Of a stretch of DNA of 64,000 bases, positions 52,022-61,553 are shown piece after piece. The position numbers and the translations under genes were made by a program. This DNA is from Polluticaenibacter yanchengensis (GTDB lineage: Bacteria > Bacteroidota > Bacteroidia > Chitinophagales > Chitinophagaceae): positions 1-64,000 of the forward strand of contig JAQGEF010000001.1 in the NCBI GenBank assembly GCA_027854065.1, read 5' to 3'. Every line of letters begins with the position of its first letter. Within the stretch, counting starts at the first letter, position 1. The notes beneath the pieces are model-generated. The model saw only the letters and a program-made list of their open reading frames with translations, ran no database searches and was not told the origin of the DNA.

Positions 52022-52750
52022 ATGTTATTCAAACATTTCATTATAATATTTGCTTTTAATCTTATCGGCTCCAATGTCCTATTAGCTAATACGGACAGTA
52101 CTAAAATCAATGCTATTACTTTTCATGATAAAACGGCTCAAAAGGAAGCGGTTATTATAGATGTAAGAACAGCGCCGGAGTTTGAAAAATCACACCTGGC
52201 AAATGCCCTAAACTATAACTGGAATAATAAGGAAACATTTAAGGAACAAATTAATGCCCTTAAAAAGGATGCTGATATATATGTGTATTGCCTGAGTGGG
52301 GGCCGAAGCAGTGCCGCAGCTGAATACATGCGAAAAAATGGATTTACGAATGTATATGAGCTTGAAGGTGGTTTATTAAAATGGCTGGAGCAAAAATTAC
52401 CTGTTACTGAAAGTGAAAACAACAAAAGCAATAACCGTTATATTTCCATTGCTGCATATAATAATATCGTCAATAGTTCATCGAAATTGGTGCTGGTAGA
52501 TTTTTATGCAGACTGGTGTGGACCATGTAAAGTAATGGCACCGATCCTGGCTTCTGTATCGCAGAAACAAAGCGACCTTGTCCAGCTACTGAAAGTGGAT
52601 GCTGATGCTAATACGCGTTTATGCGAAACCCTGGGTGTATATGCCATACCGGATATGCGCCTTTATAAAAACGGGAAAATCGTATGGCAAACTGCCGGTA
52701 CTATTTCTCAAAAGAAATTACAAAAACTAATAAAAAAACATTCCAAATAG
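52022..52750 (+). CDS. Exported rhodanese-thioredoxin fusion
   Basis: The 242-residue protein with a signal peptide (cleaved after VLLA) has two domains. A rhodanese domain at about residues 30-125 carries VIIDVRTAPEFEKSHLANALNYNW and the active-site Cys in VYCLSGGRSSAAA. A thioredoxin domain at about 140-242 carries LVDFYADWCGPCKVMAPIL and the cis-Pro region YAIPDMRLYKNG. It is expected to work in the periplasm in sulfane-sulfur or disulfide chemistry. The fusion of both domains in one exported chain is uncommon but known in Bacteroidota. It is monocistronic. Confidence 0.93.
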   Translation: MLFKHFIIIFAFNLIGSNVLLANTDSTKINAITFHDKTAQKEAVIIDVRTAPEFEKSHLANALNYNWNNKETFKEQINALKKDADIYVYCLSGGRSSAAAEYMRKNGFTNVYELEGGLLKWLEQKLPVTESENNKSNNRYISIAAYNNIVNSSSKLVLVDFYADWCGPCKVMAPILASVSQKQSDLVQLLKVDADANTRLCETLGVYAIPDMRLYKNGKIVWQTAGTISQKKLQKLIKKHSK

Positions 52751-52967
52751 TTTTTGAAACACTCCTCGTAATGGTTCTTAATTTTTGTTGAACCGCTGTT
52801 AGTATCTATGGATTAAGCAGCATTGTGCTATGCGCCAATAATATTACAGAGGATTACATTGTTGCACTGCCGTACAACAATGTGCAGATAAGTACCTACC
52901 GGATACCTATAGCCAATAAAATTTTCATCCGGTTGCCAGCAATGGAGATCAATGGCGTTACAAAAGC

Positions 52968-53139
52968 TGAATGGCTGCGGCATACGTTGGTGCCGACGAA
53001 GGAGGCAGTATATTTTTTGCAGGATAAAATGAAGCGGACCAATGATTATAAAACGCTCCTGCAAAAATATACCGAGCGTAGCGGAGCCATAAGTAGGCCG
53101 GACTAAAATTCAATAGCAGCAGCATAGCTGACAGCCCCT
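52968..53139 (+). repeat. Dispersed intergenic element R1, copy G
   Basis: AATGGCTGCGGCATACGTTGGTG is nearly identical to copy B. The middle holds TTTTTGCAGGA with partner TCCTGCAAAAA (a long hairpin loop). Then TACCGAGCGTAGCGGAGCC, AAGTAGGCCGGAC and, about 30 nt later, ACAGCCCC follow, again as in copy B. It accounts for most of the 471 bp gap 52751-53221; the remainder has no recognisable gene. Confidence 0.7.
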
Positions 53140-53168
53140 CATTATTTATATCATGATGCCTGAAAACA

Positions 53169-53200
53169 AAAAAGTGCTCAAATTACTTTGAGCACTTTTT
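53169..53200 (-). terminator. Terminator of the DUF2807 gene
   Basis: AAAAAGTGCTCAAA / TTTGAGCACTTTTT (14 bp perfect stem, 4-nt loop) lies 22 bp after the stop, with a T run on the minus strand. Confidence 0.9.
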
Positions 53201-53221
53201 AAGAATATTATGTGGTTAATT

Positions 53222-53941
53222 TTAACTGACTTTTTTAATGCTGCTGGCACCGGTTGAACTACTGTTAGTGATATTGGCAGTCCCTTTTATCTTGATATCG
53301 CTGGCGCCACTCGCCACTGCACTTACCTCTCCGTGAACCGTTAATTTCACATCGCTGGCACCGGAAGCTGTAATGTTGGCATTTTTGCAACTTAATGTAT
53401 AACCTTTTATATCACTGGCGCCGCTTACCACTAATTTCAGATTCTCTGCGTAACCGCTCAATTTGAAATCACTGCTGCCTGAACCGGAAAGCTTAAGATT
53501 GTCAATTTTCACTTCACCTGCAATATCGCTGGCACCGGAAAGTGCTATTTCCAGATCGGGTTGCTTAAAAGTGCCCTTCAGGTAGATATCGGAAGCTCCG
53601 GAACTGGTTATTTTATCTAATTTATCCACTGACAGGTAAATTTTGTAGTTTGGACTATTGCCTTTTACAAACCCTTTGGATGAAATGAAAAGCGTGCCGT
53701 TACTCACTTCCGTCACAATATTGTTAATATATTCCGGCTTGCTGGCACTTACTGCCATGGCAACGTTCTTATCCTGGGTAAGATAAACATCAACTGCACC
53801 ACTAACATTTATGATATTGAAGTTACTGCTGATATTACGCACGGTAATGTTAGGATCGTTAATAACCTGCTCGTTAAAAACGAAATTAAATGAACAAAGT
53901 GTGATGAAAACGGCTGCTACAATAGCTACGATTTTTTTCAT
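53222..53941 (-). CDS. Head-GIN (DUF2807) exported protein
   Basis: This 239-residue secreted protein has a signal peptide (MKKIVAIVAAVFITLCSF). The putative auto-transporter adhesin/head-GIN domain forms a right-handed beta-helix-like repeat. The repeat is visible as recurrent SGASDI/GSSDF motifs about every 18-22 residues between residues 115 and 235 (SSGASDIYLKG, LSGASDIAGEV, GSGSSDFKLSG, VSGASDIKGY, ASGASDVKL, ASGASDIKIKG). This domain is common in Bacteroidota and of unknown role, often linked to envelope stress. It is monocistronic. Confidence 0.9.
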   Translation of the reverse strand: MKKIVAIVAAVFITLCSFNFVFNEQVINDPNITVRNISSNFNIINVSGAVDVYLTQDKNVAMAVSASKPEYINNIVTEVSNGTLFISSKGFVKGNSPNYKIYLSVDKLDKITSSGASDIYLKGTFKQPDLEIALSGASDIAGEVKIDNLKLSGSGSSDFKLSGYAENLKLVVSGASDIKGYTLSCKNANITASGASDVKLTVHGEVSAVASGASDIKIKGTANITNSSSTGASSIKKVS

Positions 53942-54063
53942 AATGGTGGTGTGTTTTTATATGAAACGTAGCAGAAAAAGAAAAGTTACAGAAATTGAAA
54001 TATTTTTTTGATTAAAATTATCCTGGTTTGCGGGTAATGATGATTGACCGTTCTACCATGTTT

Positions 54064-56580
54064 TTATTCTATTCCCTGGCCGGTAAATAAACCGCTGAAA
54101 CCTATTATGATGCTGCTTTTAGGTTTGTTATTGAAGCCGTCATAGCCCCATACATAGTCGATGCGGATTGTTTTCAAAATATTTTCTATGCCTATAAAAA
54201 ATTCGAAGTAATTACGTTTTTCATCTACATAAAATGCGTTGGAACCGGTAACAACGCCCCAGTTAAAACGGCGTATCAAAGGAATTTTGTTGGTTAACAG
54301 GCCGTTCCAATGCCATTCAAAATTTCCGGCTACGTATTGTTTATCATTGGTGCTGTTGGCATAATAAGGTGCTAACTGGAAACTATTGACGTATTCCCGC
54401 GCCACAATAGTAAGGTTGCCGTTAAAATGTTGCCAGTCCGGCAGCGGTACGTTATTGCTGTTAAAAAAGCCACCTACGGAAAGGTTGTAGTTGGCACTTC
54501 CTGCCAGTTTTAAATTCAGGTAGTCTTTTACGCTGAACTTCCACTTGGAAAAACTGGTTTTTGACTTCAGTATTCCCGGGATGGCTTGTGAAAAGCTAAA
54601 GCCAAATGTGGGATAATCACTGCCTACTGAGAATAATTTGTGTGGGTACTTGATTATTTTCTGGCCCGGTTGATAGGTAATGTCCGCGTTTATGAGAAAT
54701 GCTTTATGCCTGTTGAAATAGCCGGGTGGCAATTCTTCGGGGTAGTTATTGGTAAATCGCCTGTCGTCGTATTTCCGCCAGCTATAGTTGGTATCTGTAT
54801 TCTGCAAGGGAATACGCTCTTCGAAACTTACATCCCCGGATACTTTGAAGCCGCGAAGTGTTTCATTTTTAAAACCTACGGTCATAAACGCTTTCTCATA
54901 TATTTTCATATAGTTGCGTTTATACCATAAGGTACTGATAGAGTTGATCACCGGGTTTATCGGATCGGAGGGGTTTATCTGGAAAATATTTTTTCCGATA
55001 CCGGCATTTAACTCCCATCTTCTGCGGGGGTCTTTTCCCATTGTTCTTTTAGCTAAAAGCGCGGCGTTGAAATGCCTGCTTTTAAAACCATACCTTATGA
55101 ACGGCCTTAAAACGGCACCGCCTGTATCACTGGTCAATGCTATTTTGGGTGCATAATTAAATAACCAACCTTCTACCGTATTATATTGTACTGTATGTAA
55201 AAGCGGTGGCAGCGAGGTCAGGATTTTGTATCTTTTGTTGTAAAAGCCTGAACCGGATATGACCAGTTTATCAAACGTTACTCTATTAAATACTTTGATC
55301 ACAGAGTCCTTATAAGCTTGCGAGTTTCTTTTGGTCTCCAGTGAATCCTTTTTCAGGTAATCGGTTTGTTCAACATAAGTAAGTGGTACCGGCCGGATAC
55401 TGTCCCAGTAAGCCAGGCTTCTTTTATTGGCCCCTTCCTGGTATTCCATTAACAAATGTTCCTGTAAAATATCTTTAATATCTGGATTGACTTTATACCG
55501 GTTATAGACGCTTAAGAAATCGGCACCTGCCACTACTCCCATGATATTAAAGTTCGCCTGGATAAATGTTTGCTGGGGCAGCCATTGGCCTTCGATGGGT
55601 GACATTACCTGCTGGATCCTTAAGCTGTCGATGATCTCTATCTGGGCGTTCTTATTCAGAAGCATGTCTATGCTATGAATTTTCCAGCTACCTTCTATGA
55701 TATTTATTTCTCCGTATTGGTAAGTGGGTTCAAATTTCCTTTTGGCCTGTACTCTTATTTTATTTATTTCCACCCCATCTTCGTAGAACGTACCCAGGAA
55801 CTTGTACTTATAAAAGTATAAGGCCTCGTTGGCAATGGGGGATACGAATCCCCTGCTGCTGAGACCGTCCAGCAATAACTCGTTCTGATAGAAGTTGACA
55901 TCCATTGATTTCACGCTGTTGAAACCAAAATTATTACTGCGCCCGCTCACTTTTACAGATATCACTTCTTCTTTAAAGCTCTCAGGCTGAAATTGCTTGT
56001 AGTAGTTGGTTACTGATTCACTGAAATATAAAATACCCTTCCCGACACTGTCTACCAGTTCTTTGCTTGGTCTGAGTTTGATCCCGAATATTTTTCTTGG
56101 CATGCTGTAGGTCTGCACCATGCCTTTCATATATACCTGGGTGCTTAATGTGTTAACTGCGTTCAGGTTGTCTTTTCTCGCATTAATTGCTTTCCGTATG
56201 ATCTCATAAGCGGGGTCTTCTTTATTACTGTTCACCTGTACCGATTCTAACGTTACGGGTTGCTCAGTTAAGGTAAAAAAAAGTACTTTTTCCTCTCCAT
56301 TTGCCAGTAAAACCGCATACTCCTGTTTCTGATAACCTACAAAGGCACAAACAATATATTGTTGTCCTTCAGGAATGTTCAGCTTAAAAATACCGTCAGA
56401 GTTGGAGGTAGTGCCTGCAGCGCCTCCTTTTACATAAACAGAGGCATAGGCAAGCGCCCTCCCGTATTTATCCTGAACTTTCCCATGAATTGTTTGTGCG
56501 ACAACAGCATTAATAAATAGGCTAAACGAAATTATTAACAGTAATACTTTAAACAGTTTATTAAAATTAGACATACACAT
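54064..56580 (-). CDS. DUF5686 outer-membrane protein with CarboxypepD_reg domain
   Basis: The 838-residue exported protein has a signal peptide ending VVAQ, then a carboxypeptidase-regulatory-like beta-sandwich (residues about 30-110: IHGKVQDKYGRALAYASVYVKGGAAGTTSNSDGIFKLNIP). The DUF5686 body follows, with EDPAYEIIRKAINARKDNL and the C-terminal barrel-like repeats ending in FSGLFTGQGIE. The layout resembles TonB-dependent-receptor-like outer-membrane proteins without a plug; the role is unknown. It is downstream of the penicillin-acylase-like and small membrane genes in the same orientation and probably belongs to the same transcript (24 bp gap). Confidence 0.88.
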   Translation of the reverse strand: MCMSNFNKLFKVLLLIISFSLFINAVVAQTIHGKVQDKYGRALAYASVYVKGGAAGTTSNSDGIFKLNIPEGQQYIVCAFVGYQKQEYAVLLANGEEKVLFFTLTEQPVTLESVQVNSNKEDPAYEIIRKAINARKDNLNAVNTLSTQVYMKGMVQTYSMPRKIFGIKLRPSKELVDSVGKGILYFSESVTNYYKQFQPESFKEEVISVKVSGRSNNFGFNSVKSMDVNFYQNELLLDGLSSRGFVSPIANEALYFYKYKFLGTFYEDGVEINKIRVQAKRKFEPTYQYGEINIIEGSWKIHSIDMLLNKNAQIEIIDSLRIQQVMSPIEGQWLPQQTFIQANFNIMGVVAGADFLSVYNRYKVNPDIKDILQEHLLMEYQEGANKRSLAYWDSIRPVPLTYVEQTDYLKKDSLETKRNSQAYKDSVIKVFNRVTFDKLVISGSGFYNKRYKILTSLPPLLHTVQYNTVEGWLFNYAPKIALTSDTGGAVLRPFIRYGFKSRHFNAALLAKRTMGKDPRRRWELNAGIGKNIFQINPSDPINPVINSISTLWYKRNYMKIYEKAFMTVGFKNETLRGFKVSGDVSFEERIPLQNTDTNYSWRKYDDRRFTNNYPEELPPGYFNRHKAFLINADITYQPGQKIIKYPHKLFSVGSDYPTFGFSFSQAIPGILKSKTSFSKWKFSVKDYLNLKLAGSANYNLSVGGFFNSNNVPLPDWQHFNGNLTIVAREYVNSFQLAPYYANSTNDKQYVAGNFEWHWNGLLTNKIPLIRRFNWGVVTGSNAFYVDEKRNYFEFFIGIENILKTIRIDYVWGYDGFNNKPKSSIIIGFSGLFTGQGIE

Positions 56581-56604
56581 TTATCATACCATTACAAGCT
56601 GCAA

Positions 56605-56967
56605 TTATACTTCAGATTTTCGGCTTCGAAGTAAATTTCCTGTTAACATGGCAAAACCTCCGATCAGCCCCCCGAATGCAGCGGATATGAATATTAACGG
56701 GGTACCGGATTTGCCTATTTTTAATACTTCTGCCATTTGATTGATAAATGAGGTTGAAGATTTATTATCGAAATGGGCATTTAAAATACTCCAGCAGATA
56801 AATACTGCCAGGAAGCCGGCCAACCAGCTTAACCAGCCTTTTTGGGGCAATGCTATGCCTACTAAAAAAGCTCCTGCCCCAAATAACCACCAGGGCGTAT
56901 ATTCACTATATAAAAAACTACAATAAGTAGTAAGCGCACATAATATAATTGATACAATAAATTTCAT
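56605..56967 (-). CDS. Small integral membrane protein
   Basis: The 120-residue protein has four predicted membrane helices: LCALTTYCSFLY, WWLFGAGAFLVGIAL, WLSWLAGFLAVFICWSIL and LIFISAAFGGLIGGFAML. It ends in a basic tail RSRKSEV. Its start lies 2 bp after the penicillin-acylase-like stop, so the genes are co-transcribed. I do not recognise a family. Confidence 0.7.
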   Translation of the reverse strand: MKFIVSIILCALTTYCSFLYSEYTPWWLFGAGAFLVGIALPQKGWLSWLAGFLAVFICWSILNAHFDNKSSTSFINQMAEVLKIGKSGTPLIFISAAFGGLIGGFAMLTGNLLRSRKSEV

Positions 56968-56969
56968 TG

Positions 56970-59483
56970 TTAAGCTTTTTTAAAGGTGATGGTCCATTTG
57001 ATCTTTTCATTGGCTTTATCATTGGCAGTCATTACCCAAAGTTCGTTGGACTTACCAATGGCCCAATCCTTAACAAATGAGTCGTAAAAAGCGCTGCCAG
57101 GGTTACCACTTTGTCCTCCCGGGTAAATACCGTAGGCTTTGGTTTCTTTTCCCAGTTCAACGACCATCCGCCAGCTAGGCCCGTGTGTCGCTTTGGTAGC
57201 ATTGATAATAAAAGAACCACCGCCGACATTGAGGTTGGTCCGGTTGAACGGTGCAATTTTGAGTAAATGGTTCACACTTGTATTTTTATAAGCACCCCAC
57301 GCTAACGATGCATCGTTTGGCAACTTACCGGCCGTTTTTATTAAAGCGGCTGTTACCAACTCGCTTATCGTTTCCCGCTGTGGTGTGCGCTCATCATCTA
57401 TAAATGGATAAGCACTGTCTTTGATGATACCTTCCAGTAAGGTTTCCCGTTCCGGCCAGGGTGCTTTCAACCCTGATTTCAGGGTCACATCATCCTGCCA
57501 TACCAATTCTTCAAAAGCAACCCACCATCTGTCAAATATGGTCTGCGCTTTGCTATCAGCACTTGCATCGTAGTTCCATGTTTTGCAGATATCAACAAAT
57601 GCCTGTGCGTTACCACTTAGTTTACTTTCGTCAAGATGTTTCAATAAATGCGGCAGGGCCATTTCGGCAAATATATTGTAATTATTTACCTGCATCTGTT
57701 TCATGTCGTTGACGGTTATATTGTTCATACTGTTCAGCAACCTGTTGATAATGATACCCCGGTATAAATCGTGATGTCCACCCAGGTAATAAGGGTATTG
57801 CAGGGTATCGCCTGTAGGCAGCTGGTTGGCAGTGGCAATAAATCCTGTGGCCGGTTTTTTTAAATGTAAATTATTGCCTTGCTCTATATTGAACTGCCAG
57901 TTATAAGTGCTATCCCACCCAGGCATTACAAAATCGCCCTGGCGACGCCATTTGGCGGGGAATGACGCTTGCTGCCACCAAGCGATATCTCCGGTCTTCG
58001 ACGCAAAAATAAAATTCTGTCCCGGGCAATCATAATAACGGATAGCATTTAAATAATCATCATAATTTTTAGCCCTGTTGAGGTTCCGGAAAGCATCTAA
58101 TTCGAAGCCGCTTATATTTTCGTGTGCTTTCCATTTTATAGCATAGGCTTTCCCGTTTTTCAAGGCACTTTGATAGCTGCCGTCATACATTACCGGGCCA
58201 AAAATGGTCATTGGGATCTGTTCACTATAATCTGCTTTTCCCCTGATGCTGATTGTTTCTGTACGCCAGTCAGTTTTCAGTGTATCACCATTATAAACGT
58301 ATTGGTTCATAGAACTGTCTACAAACTGAATTTCATAAAAGTCCATCACATCTCTCATGGCATTGGTAACCCCCCAGGCAATACTGTCGTTGAAACCGAT
58401 AATGACTGATGGAGAGCCGGGAAAACTAACACCGTAAACGTTGTAAACGGGTGTATGTATCTGTACTTCGTACCAGAGTGATGGCAGACTGATCCCTAAA
58501 TGCGGGTCATTTGCAAGAATAGCAGCACTATCCTGTGTTTTGCCGGGTGATACCACCCAGTTATTGCTGCCATTATCCTTATCGGTCTGGGGCTGCAGCC
58601 AGGCAATGGTACTGGTATCTTTTTTAATCAGGTAAAGGGAGTCCAGGGAGGCAGGCACTACTGCTTTAGCAAAGCTTTTTGGCTGTATAAGTTTTCCTGT
58701 TGAGTCTGCTTCTGCTGCCGGCGTAATAGGATACCCTTTTGGTATAATTGGCGATAAAGAATCCGCCATTATTGGAAACATTTTCTCTAATTTACTGATA
58801 CCTATTTCATTCAGCAAATTGGTATAAGCAAAATCATCTCCGTCGTTGGCCAGATCATAACTCATGTACTTTAAGAACAGTACTGATTTATAAGGTGTCC
58901 ATGGTTCAGGGGCATAATCGAGTATTTTATATTCAATAGGGTAATCTTCCGGTTTTAATTGCCTGATATAAGCATTAACGCCACTGGCATAAGCTTCCAG
59001 CACTTTTAATGTTTCCGGTTGATTTTTTGTAATATAGTTTATGGCATTTTCTGCTGCATAATTCATACCCATGCGACGAAATTTCCTGTCGTGACCTTCT
59101 AATACACTATTGGTATCGATTTTTTCTCCCAATATTTCGCACAAACGGCCTGCAGCAGCATGGGTTTGAAATTCCATTTGCCACAAACGGAATTTCGCAT
59201 GTAACCAGCCTTGCGCGAAATAGGCATCTTCATCATTTTCTGCAAAAATATGTGGGACCAGCCGGTCATCTAAATATACATTGACATCGCCATTTAATCC
59301 CTTTGAGTTTACAGCACCACTGAAATCTACATTCACAGGTTCCGCATTTTTCCAAAATCCATGCGAAGGGCTCAGTAATTTTCCCAACGGCGGAATGACC
59401 CCGAATTTGGTATTGCCTAAAAATATCAAAGCAATAGTAAATATTAAACTGATGACAAATGCGACGTATCTCATACTCTTCAT
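56970..59483 (-). CDS. Penicillin acylase family Ntn hydrolase
   Basis: The 837-residue exported N-terminal-nucleophile hydrolase is of the penicillin acylase/acyl-homoserine-lactone acylase family. An N-terminal hydrophobic anchor is followed by the alpha chain with VPHIFAENDEDAYFAQGWLHAKFRLWQME. The processing site is DNGSNNWVV, with the catalytic Ser at the start of the beta chain (about residue 310). ILANDPHLGISLPSLWYEV, SFPGSPSVIIGFNDSIAWGVTN and the C-terminal GGQSGNPGSAFYDSF complete the active site. The substrate (beta-lactam, acyl-homoserine lactone or other amide) cannot be read from sequence. It is the first gene of a three-gene operon. Confidence 0.92.
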   Translation of the reverse strand: MKSMRYVAFVISLIFTIALIFLGNTKFGVIPPLGKLLSPSHGFWKNAEPVNVDFSGAVNSKGLNGDVNVYLDDRLVPHIFAENDEDAYFAQGWLHAKFRLWQMEFQTHAAAGRLCEILGEKIDTNSVLEGHDRKFRRMGMNYAAENAINYITKNQPETLKVLEAYASGVNAYIRQLKPEDYPIEYKILDYAPEPWTPYKSVLFLKYMSYDLANDGDDFAYTNLLNEIGISKLEKMFPIMADSLSPIIPKGYPITPAAEADSTGKLIQPKSFAKAVVPASLDSLYLIKKDTSTIAWLQPQTDKDNGSNNWVVSPGKTQDSAAILANDPHLGISLPSLWYEVQIHTPVYNVYGVSFPGSPSVIIGFNDSIAWGVTNAMRDVMDFYEIQFVDSSMNQYVYNGDTLKTDWRTETISIRGKADYSEQIPMTIFGPVMYDGSYQSALKNGKAYAIKWKAHENISGFELDAFRNLNRAKNYDDYLNAIRYYDCPGQNFIFASKTGDIAWWQQASFPAKWRRQGDFVMPGWDSTYNWQFNIEQGNNLHLKKPATGFIATANQLPTGDTLQYPYYLGGHHDLYRGIIINRLLNSMNNITVNDMKQMQVNNYNIFAEMALPHLLKHLDESKLSGNAQAFVDICKTWNYDASADSKAQTIFDRWWVAFEELVWQDDVTLKSGLKAPWPERETLLEGIIKDSAYPFIDDERTPQRETISELVTAALIKTAGKLPNDASLAWGAYKNTSVNHLLKIAPFNRTNLNVGGGSFIINATKATHGPSWRMVVELGKETKAYGIYPGGQSGNPGSAFYDSFVKDWAIGKSNELWVMTANDKANEKIKWTITFKKA

Positions 59484-59631
59484 TTAAAAGGTCAGGCAAG
59501 CTAACATTAGTTATTTAAAAATAAGTATGTTTTGGAGTTTGTCAAAATCCGGGAGGCTTTTTGTTGTCTTTTAATCATTTTATTTATTTCCGGCAGCGGG
59601 TTATATTATTGTTGAATGTATTGCAAATGCA

Positions 59632-59789
59632 GAATGGCTGCCGGATGAGTGGGCGGCGAGGCACGAAGCCGGTGCGGTGCAATGAGCGTATAACAACTCC
59701 TGTTGGGACCAGCACGGAGCGCAGCGAACCCCTAAACAGCCGGAATAAATGTTCATAAGAATAACCGGTGCGGATAGCCCCAAATAAAA
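59632..59789 (+). repeat. Dispersed intergenic element R1, copy C
   Basis: AATGGCTGCCGGATGAG, GGGCGGCGAGGCACGAAGCCGG, a central CAACTCCTGTTGG palindrome, ACGGAGCGCAGCGAACC, ACAGCCGGAATAAATG and, after about 25 nt, GATAGCCCCAAATAAAA. It is the best-preserved copy with copy A. It ends directly at the terminator of the OmpA gene. Confidence 0.72.
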
Positions 59790-59815
59790 AAGGTTTGCAC
59801 ACATGCAAACCTTTT
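59788..59815 (-). terminator. Terminator of the DUF937-OmpA gene
   Basis: AAAAGGTTTGCA / TGCAAACCTTTT (12 bp perfect stem, 4-nt loop) lies 21 bp after the stop, followed on the minus strand by TTTATT. Confidence 0.88.
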
Positions 59816-59835
59816 CATTAAGCTTTAAAGTTTTT

Positions 59836-61185
59836 TTATTTTTCCTTCACATTAATAGCAACCCTTCTGTTAATGGCCCTGCCTTCTGCTGTCGCATTAT
59901 CGGCAATCGGCCATAGTGGTCCGTAACCTTCTGCATTGGTTAATTGTTTAGCGGCCACACCCAGTTTTTTCAGGGTATTGAACACGACTTCTGCTCTTTT
60001 TTGAGAGAGCGTTACATTCTTAGCTGAATCACCGGTATTGTCTGTATAACCACCAATTTTAAATACGGCTTTCGGATATGCCCTGGCTATTTTTTCCAGG
60101 TTTTGTAATTGTAATAAAGAAGTATCTGAAATTTCAGTACCACCTGTTTTGAATTTCACATTTGTAAACTCAAACCAGTTGCCCTTAACGCTATCAATTT
60201 TTGCATTGTTATCGTTTAAGAACTTAATCAGGTTGGCTTCTGTGCTGAACTCCGGAATTTCTATTTTTGTACCATTAGGCAGGTCAAAAGTTTTCAGATC
60301 ACCTACTTCATACCAGAACTCGTTCGTTTCCGTATCTAACTTACCATTGATAGTAGGGTAAGTGGTCGGTTCAGAAGTTGGTTCATCTGTATGATGACTA
60401 TTAGTATCTACTGCCACTGTTTCATGCTCATGTCCGTCTTTTGCATCATGGGAAGCGTTACAACCTTTGGTACTAAAAAACCAGATAGCAAGGGCAGCAA
60501 TAGCTAATAACAACCATGGTAGCCAGCTATTGCTTTTTGGCTCTTCTGTCTGGTTGTTATAAGTAGGCGGCGTATGAGGCACATGCGTATCATGGCCTGT
60601 GGCTGCGTGACTACCGGTAGAAAACCAATTACTTAAACTACCTAAGCCTGCTCCTGATAAAATGCCTCCCAAACCAGATGGAACAGCCGCTTCTAAATTA
60701 GACTTCTGACTGCTTAGTAAACTTGCGAAGCCACTTTCGCTAAGACCTTCCTGGTTGGCTTTCTTACCAAACAAGTGCAATACCAATGGCGTAATAACAG
60801 CCAGCAAACCTTTTGAAGTTTCATTTTTAACACCGGAGAAACTACTGATAACAGAAGTGATTTTACTGATAAGATCACCACTGAAAAGATTGCTTAAGAT
60901 ACCGGAGTTATCAGTATTTAAATGCGGGTTGCTATCACCCTTGAATAATCCGGATACGGTGTCCAGCCAGCTCGTATTGCCGGCAGATTTCACTAAATTA
61001 AAAATGCCTGATAAACCTGAAGGGCTGTTTTGCGCCTGGCTGATCAGGCTACCAACAGCTACCGGCACAATGCCATCAACTGCTTTCTGGGTGTCAGATT
61101 CAGATTCATTGAAAGTCTGGCTTAGTTTGGAAACTAAATCGTTGTTTAAATACTCCTTCAGTTCGGAGATGATGTTAAAAGCCAT
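59836..61185 (-). CDS. DUF937 protein fused to OmpA C-terminal domain
   Basis: The 449-residue protein begins with a DUF937 domain (about residues 1-185), recognisable by ESESDTQKAVDGIVPVAVGSLISQAQ and GLLAVITPLVLHLFGKKANQEGLSESGFASLL. A low-complexity linker rich in His, Thr and Pro leads to one membrane helix (WLPWLLLAIAALAIWFF, about 220-236). A second acidic-His linker precedes an OmpA-like peptidoglycan-binding domain at the C-terminus (KIGGYTDNTGDSAKNVTLSQKRAEVVFNTLKKLGV..EGYG). It would span the inner membrane and bind the wall. The 368 bp upstream is AT-rich with nothing recognisable. Confidence 0.88.
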   Translation of the reverse strand: MAFNIISELKEYLNNDLVSKLSQTFNESESDTQKAVDGIVPVAVGSLISQAQNSPSGLSGIFNLVKSAGNTSWLDTVSGLFKGDSNPHLNTDNSGILSNLFSGDLISKITSVISSFSGVKNETSKGLLAVITPLVLHLFGKKANQEGLSESGFASLLSSQKSNLEAAVPSGLGGILSGAGLGSLSNWFSTGSHAATGHDTHVPHTPPTYNNQTEEPKSNSWLPWLLLAIAALAIWFFSTKGCNASHDAKDGHEHETVAVDTNSHHTDEPTSEPTTYPTINGKLDTETNEFWYEVGDLKTFDLPNGTKIEIPEFSTEANLIKFLNDNNAKIDSVKGNWFEFTNVKFKTGGTEISDTSLLQLQNLEKIARAYPKAVFKIGGYTDNTGDSAKNVTLSQKRAEVVFNTLKKLGVAAKQLTNAEGYGPLWPIADNATAEGRAINRRVAINVKEK

Positions 61186-61553
61186 AATTAAAGGTATTAG
61201 TTTAATAAAACTGTTCAGAATTAAAATTACAAATATTGTTCCACAATAATATTATATTCCTGTAAACATTATTTTAATTGCGTAATTGAATAATATATGA
61301 TAGCGGATTAAGGAATAAAGTTGCTTGAAATGAAAAAAAGTTTACGGTATAAATTTGCCGGCAACCAAATCTGACTGTTCAGTCAACTTCGCAATAGTTT
61401 GTTACCTCGTCCAATATCCGGTGTACATGCTTTGTACCTGTAGCACTCTGAAATAAGTATAGTATATTGGAATAACAGTCATATAATGCAGTTTTTACAT
61501 TCCCTGTAATAGAAAATACCCGGCTCAATTGAGCATCTTGCAATTAAACGATT

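Noticed and set aside
52825..53106. 93-codon open frame on the plus strand
   Set aside because: It starts with TTG and its second half lies in repeat R1-G; no recognisable protein features.
53222..53941. Repetitive GASD-coding DNA considered as a tandem repeat or CRISPR-like array
   Set aside because: The periodicity reflects the beta-helix repeats of the DUF2807 protein; there are no identical repeats with unique spacers.
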